Shown: positions 60,999 through 64,000 of the stretch, in pieces | How the letters are laid out: each line of letters starts with the position of its first letter | Position numbering within the stretch: position 1 is the first letter of the stretch | Source of the DNA: CAYWVO01 sp964461835 | Lineage (GTDB): Bacteria; Zixibacteria; MSB-5A5; WJJR01; JAJRUJ01 | Reading direction: 5' to 3' | Assembly: GCA_964461835.1 (NCBI GenBank) | Contig: CAYWVO010000002.1 | Coordinates: 124,001 to 188,000 of the forward strand | Length of the DNA: 64,000 nucleotides | Program-made: the position numbers and the translations under genes | Notes under the pieces: generated by a model | What the model was told of the DNA's origin: nothing | The model's database searches: none | The model's input: the letters and a program-made list of their open reading frames with translations, nothing else

Positions 60999-63900
60999 TT
61001 ATTTCACCAGGACCATTTTCTTCGTTTCGCTGAAGGTTGCCGCCGTCAAGCGGTAGAAATAGATTCCCGACGCCACCGTTTCGCCCCGCTCATCAGCGCC
61101 ATCCCATTGGACGGTAACGATGCCGGGTTCGTCATTGCCGGTGAGTTCCCGAACCACGCGTCCCGCAATATCGTACACCGTCAGATTCCAATCCGCAGCT
61201 TCTGGCAGGGCGAAGGTGATCACCGTATTGGCGTTGAACGGATTCGGGTAATTCTGCTTGAGGGCGAACGATTCCGGTATCGCGGTGTTCTTGTGTGTAG
61301 TAACCGTCATCGGCGCGCCTTCAGCGTCGGAGAGCTGAACCTCTACCAGTTCCAGATCTGTGCCGTCCGCCAGCGGAACCGTGAACAGTCCACGAGATCC
61401 CTGGGCAATCAGGTGTCTATCCATCGAATAGACCAGAACGCGCAATTCCTCACCATTGTCGTGCGATTTCAGAGTCATATTCTCGACGTTCAACATCGGT
61501 TCACCGAGTTCTCCATTATGGCGGAAGACAAATGCTGCGCCGCCAACATCGATTGGTGAGTGCAGGGCAACCCTCATGGTTTCGTCAATCTCGTAGGTGA
61601 TCTCGGCAGCATCGCTGAACGGCGTTATTTTGTATCCGGGATCGTATGGTGGTTTTTCACCCGTGATAATGCCGATGAGGTAAACCAGGTCGGCAATGGT
61701 CTGCGGTGTGCCGTCATCGTTAATATCAGAGGCCTGCACCCGGTTGTAGTAGGTCGGATCCGGATATTCCCACGCGTTCGGGCCATAAATGAAATAGTTC
61801 GCGTAGATGACTGCGTCGGCGATTTCGTTGGCGATACCATTCAAGTTGATATCACCACGATCATCCGGCCACGGACGAATGCAGATTTCGCCGTCGCAGA
61901 AATTAATCCGCGGCATAGGAGTAATGCCCTTAAAGCCCTCGAGGCAGGCATCATCCGGCAACGGATCAGTTTCCGGATCACCGAATAACTGAGCAACAAA
62001 CAACGTGTCACCAGTGCGTGAGGACATGGTGTTGTCACCACAGTCATACCACGTCCAGCTCAAGTGGAAGCACTGATTCACGTAGTTCAGGTCTTCCGGG
62101 GTCTGGAACGTCATTTTCACGATTTCGCCTTCCGGATGGAAAGCGGAAACGGGCGGCGTACTGCCGTCTGGGTTATCGGCGATACCGATCAGACGGAGCA
62201 CACCGGTCGGGCAACCACCACCGCAGTTGTCCTGGAAGGACTTACGGTAGGTGAAGTATTCCCAATCCAGGAGATCGCCAACTGCTTCTGCTTCGAGGAA
62301 AGCAATCGTCGGGTCGTAGGTGATCACATAGTCGAAGCCGCCAACTTCCATGGAGTTGGTGACTGACAGGTTGATCGTGGCGATGCCACCCGGATTGACT
62401 TCGGTGGAGTCCATGCAAACATAGAATTTGCCAAGGACATTGATCGTGAAGGTGCAGTAGGTCTGCTGGCAGCCGTCATCGACTTCAAGCGTGATTTCCC
62501 ACAGGCCTTCGTCCACCCAGTCCGGATCCCACTGGAAGTTGTAAGTGCCAACAATCGCCATCGGCTGCACCGGGGTATCGGGCAGGCCGTTCCGCAGTGT
62601 TTCAAAAATGGAAACGGTAACCGGATCGGTGCCGTCATTCGCCGTGAACGGCAAATCAAGCATGCCGGAGTATGAGTACCAGAGAGGCACATCAGCCGGG
62701 CAGGTGATCGTCGGCAGGTCGTTGGTGACTGTGATGTTGAAGGTGCAGGTACCAACATTATCACACGGATCGCTGACTTCAACCGTGACTACGTGCGGGC
62801 TGCCGGCGATATCGTCACATTCGGGATCATAGGTAATTTCACCCGTTGCCGGATCAATCGATACGCCGTTGACCAGCGGCGGGTTGACATCGGCTATGCT
62901 GAACGCCAGGTCAACGGGATCGGCGCAGTTGTCGGTCGCTGTGGCGTTCACCACCTGTGCGCCAACCGCCCAGTGATGTGTTTGATCGTCGGGGCAGATA
63001 ACGACCGGCGCCTGCGTATCAACAACCGTAAGTACTTGTGTACAACTGGAAGAATTGTTACAAGCATCAGTTGCAGTCCAGGTGCGCGTAATTGTCCCGG
63101 TATAGCCGCCGCAGCCGGTCAAGGAACTGGTTTCGTTCAAGGTTACCGTTGGCGCCGGGTCGCAGTTGTCAGTGGCCGTTACCGTCGCCGCCGCCGGGAT
63201 CGCATCGCATTCCACCGTCGCATCCGCCGGGCAACCGGAAAGGACCGGCGCGGTGTCGTCCACCACGGTAATAATCTGGTCGCAACTGGCCGAATTATTG
63301 TCCGCATCGGTGGCAGTCCAGGTGCGGGTGATCGTCTTCTCCTGGGCGCAGGCTCCAGAGGTTTCAGTGTCGGCATACGTGATGGTCGGGTTGTTGTCGC
63401 AATTATCGGTTGCGGTGGCCGATCCGGTATTTGCCGGGTCGGTGGACTCATCACATTCCACCGTAATATCCGCGGGACAGGTGATTGCCGGCGGGGTGGT
63501 ATCTTCAATCGTAATCACCTGATCACAACTGGCGCTGTTGCCGCAGGCGTCGGTGGCGGTCCAGGTGCGGGTAATCGTTCCGGCACCGGTGACATCACTG
63601 TAGGTAATTGTCGGGGAGCCGTCACAGTTGTCCGTGGCAGTTGCCGTACCCGTATTCGCCGGATCGGTCGATTCATCACACTCAATGGTGATATCTGCGG
63701 GGCAAGTAATTACAGGGGCGGTATTATCCACCACCGTCAGCACCTGGGCGCAACTGCTGGAATTCCCACAGGCATCAGTAGCGGTCCAGGTGCGCGTAAT
63801 TGTCCCGGTATAGCCGCCGCAGCCGGTCAAGGAACTGGNNNNNNNNNNNNNNNNNNNNNNNNNNNNNNNNNNNNNNNNNNNNNNNNNNNNNNNNNNNNNN

Positions 63901-64000
63901 NNNNNNNNNNNNNNNNNNNNNNNNNNNNNNNNNNNNNNTACCCGTATTCGCCGGATCGGTCGATTCATCACACTCAATGGTGATATCTGCGGGACAGGTA
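60999..64000 (-). CDS. Secreted protein C with HYR-type repeats, 5' part missing
   Basis: Starts beyond the right edge and is interrupted by a 100-base N gap. Reading outward from the stop at 60,999: a YPNPFN-type tail, dockerin-like loops (RGDINLNGIANEIAD and DINDDGTPQTIAD), a cohesin-like domain (LSVTNSMEVGGFDYVITYD), and Ig-like segments. Then at least four HYR-type repeats of about 80 residues follow with motifs APVITCPADITIECDEST and WTATDACGNSASCDQVI. The frame past the gap reads on as HYR sequence (TCPADITIECDESTDPANTG) only if the gap length is not a multiple of three relative to the 100 N, so the gap size is unknown. Its last 240 codons (60,999-61,721) are shared exactly with B. Confidence 0.82.
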   Translation of the reverse strand, partial: PVPQISPLSVMNRPIRRIRVXXXXXXXXXXXXXXXXXXXXXXXXXXXXXXXXXXSSLTGCGGYTGTITRTWTATDACGNSSSCAQVLTVVDNTAPVITCPADITIECDESTDPANTGTATATDNCDGSPTITYSDVTGAGTITRTWTATDACGNSASCDQVITIEDTTPPAITCPADITVECDESTDPANTGSATATDNCDNNPTITYADTETSGACAQEKTITRTWTATDADNNSASCDQIITVVDDTAPVLSGCPADATVECDAIPAAATVTATDNCDPAPTVTLNETSSLTGCGGYTGTITRTWTATDACNNSSSCTQVLTVVDTQAPVVICPDDQTHHWAVGAQVVNATATDNCADPVDLAFSIADVNPPLVNGVSIDPATGEITYDPECDDIAGSPHVVTVEVSDPCDNVGTCTFNITVTNDLPTITCPADVPLWYSYSGMLDLPFTANDGTDPVTVSIFETLRNGLPDTPVQPMAIVGTYNFQWDPDWVDEGLWEITLEVDDGCQQTYCTFTINVLGKFYVCMDSTEVNPGGIATINLSVTNSMEVGGFDYVITYDPTIAFLEAEAVGDLLDWEYFTYRKSFQDNCGGGCPTGVLRLIGIADNPDGSTPPVSAFHPEGEIVKMTFQTPEDLNYVNQCFHLSWTWYDCGDNTMSSRTGDTLFVAQLFGDPETDPLPDDACLEGFKGITPMPRINFCDGEICIRPWPDDRGDINLNGIANEIADAVIYANYFIYGPNAWEYPDPTYYNRVQASDINDDGTPQTIADLVYLIGIITGEKPPYDPGYKITPFSDAAEITYEIDETMRVALHSPIDVGGAAFVFRHNGELGEPMLNVENMTLKSHDNGEELRVLVYSMDRHLIAQGSRGLFTVPLADGTDLELVEVQLSDAEGAPMTVTTHKNTAIPESFALKQNYPNPFNANTVITFALPEAADWNLTVYDIAGRVVRELTGNDEPGIVTVQWDGADERGETVASGIYFYRLTAATFSETKKMVLVK
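62990..63838 (-). repeat. Tandem HYR-type repeats in gene C
   Basis: The CP landmark of each unit falls at about 62,993, 63,229, 63,475 and 63,700, spacing 225-246 bases. Some units share long exact DNA stretches: 55 bases around CGCGTAATTGTCCCGGTATA occur at both 63,078 and 63,784. The gap lies in this array. Confidence 0.85.
63839..63938. other. Assembly gap of 100 N
   Basis: Exactly 100 undetermined bases, the conventional size for a gap of unknown length. Both flanks are HYR-repeat sequence; the right flank (63,939-64,000) is nearly the same as 63,649-63,710, differing in the last bases. Confidence 0.98.

Larger units (their letters stand above)
48080..61721. repeat. Direct repeat of 13.7 kb, copy 2
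   Basis: Partner of 34,383-48,024. Begins at the base after the 55-bp junction within B and ends in the sequence of C, where the codons of the conserved dockerin segment begin to differ. Confidence 0.97.

Noticed and set aside
34383..61721. Transposon or integrative element as cause of the repeat
   Set aside because: No transposase, integrase, terminal inverted repeats or target duplications were seen at the ends; the ends fall inside coding sequence of homologous secreted-protein genes.
62990..63838. Regular repeats suggestive of CRISPR
   Set aside because: Units of 225-246 bases, all coding in one frame with HYR motifs; no short repeats with unique spacers.
62793..63983. 396-codon plus-strand frame opposite gene C
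   Set aside because: Antisense shadow of the HYR repeats and it runs through the N gap. The minus-strand translation contains coherent HYR motifs.

Overview
The window looks like a scaffold from an uncultured, Gram-negative bacterium of the Fibrobacteres-Chlorobi-Bacteroidetes (FCB) sphere. Candidate phyla such as Zixibacteria fit best by style, but this is inference and not a placement. The reasons are an Omp85 barrel protein, a complete MoxR/Bat operon, several large secreted proteins with C-terminal YPNPFN-type sorting tails (type IX secretion), dockerin- and cohesin-like modules, HYR-type repeats, and a GlmU-like enzyme of the alternative family seen in FCB bacteria. No rRNA, tRNA or CRISPR was found. 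A 100-base run of N near the right edge shows that the sequence is a scaffold.

Layout. 1-5.3 kb (+): the end of an outer-membrane-like protein, an Omp85 protein, a HAD hydrolase and a UbiA prenyltransferase. 5.4-16.1 kb (+): an eleven-gene MoxR/Bat-type operon holding moxR, DUF58, tatA, a TPR/SurA-like protein, batA-batE and two further BatD-like proteins. 16.2-20.5 kb (+): a flippase-like membrane protein, rsgA, a lipoprotein, a UbiE/MenG methyltransferase, a membrane rhodanese and a DoxX/MauE protein. 20.5-21.0 kb: a structured intergenic region with one candidate small ORF. 21.0-28.2 kb (-): a site-2-type protease, a TolB-like propeller protein and a 1518-residue PQQ-propeller/dockerin protein. 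28.8-33.5 kb (+): a secreted protein with a sorting tail, a DUF1573 protein, a ferredoxin, and the RNA-repair pair archease and rtcB.

From 34,383 on, the window is dominated by a direct repeat with a period of 13,697 bp. Two copies of 13,642 bp (34,383-48,024 and 48,080-61,721) appear identical wherever compared. Each carries cysK/cysM-like, a VUT-family transporter, purD, purE, a TPR protein, a CDF transporter, a GlmU-like enzyme, galT, glgA and greA, flanked by paralogous secreted cohesin/dockerin proteins called A, B and C here. A (33.6-36.3 kb) and C (61.0 kb to the edge) are full paralogues. B (47.3-50.0 kb) is a hybrid with the N-terminal 653 residues of A and the C-terminal 240 residues of C. 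They are joined by a 55-bp segment that matches neither and has five private bases. Deleting 48,025-61,721 restores a simple A-housekeeping-C order. The repeat is therefore either a very recent tandem duplication or an assembly artefact caused by paralogous secreted-protein genes. Read depth or spanning reads would decide.

How the genes work together: the Bat operon is a cell-envelope chaperone/stress module. archease/RtcB do RNA ligation. purD/purE belong to purine synthesis. galT, glgA and the GlmU-like enzyme handle sugar nucleotides, glycogen and amino-sugar precursors. The secreted proteins are surface or extracellular proteins whose export and assembly probably depend on the sorting tails and cohesin/dockerin-like modules.
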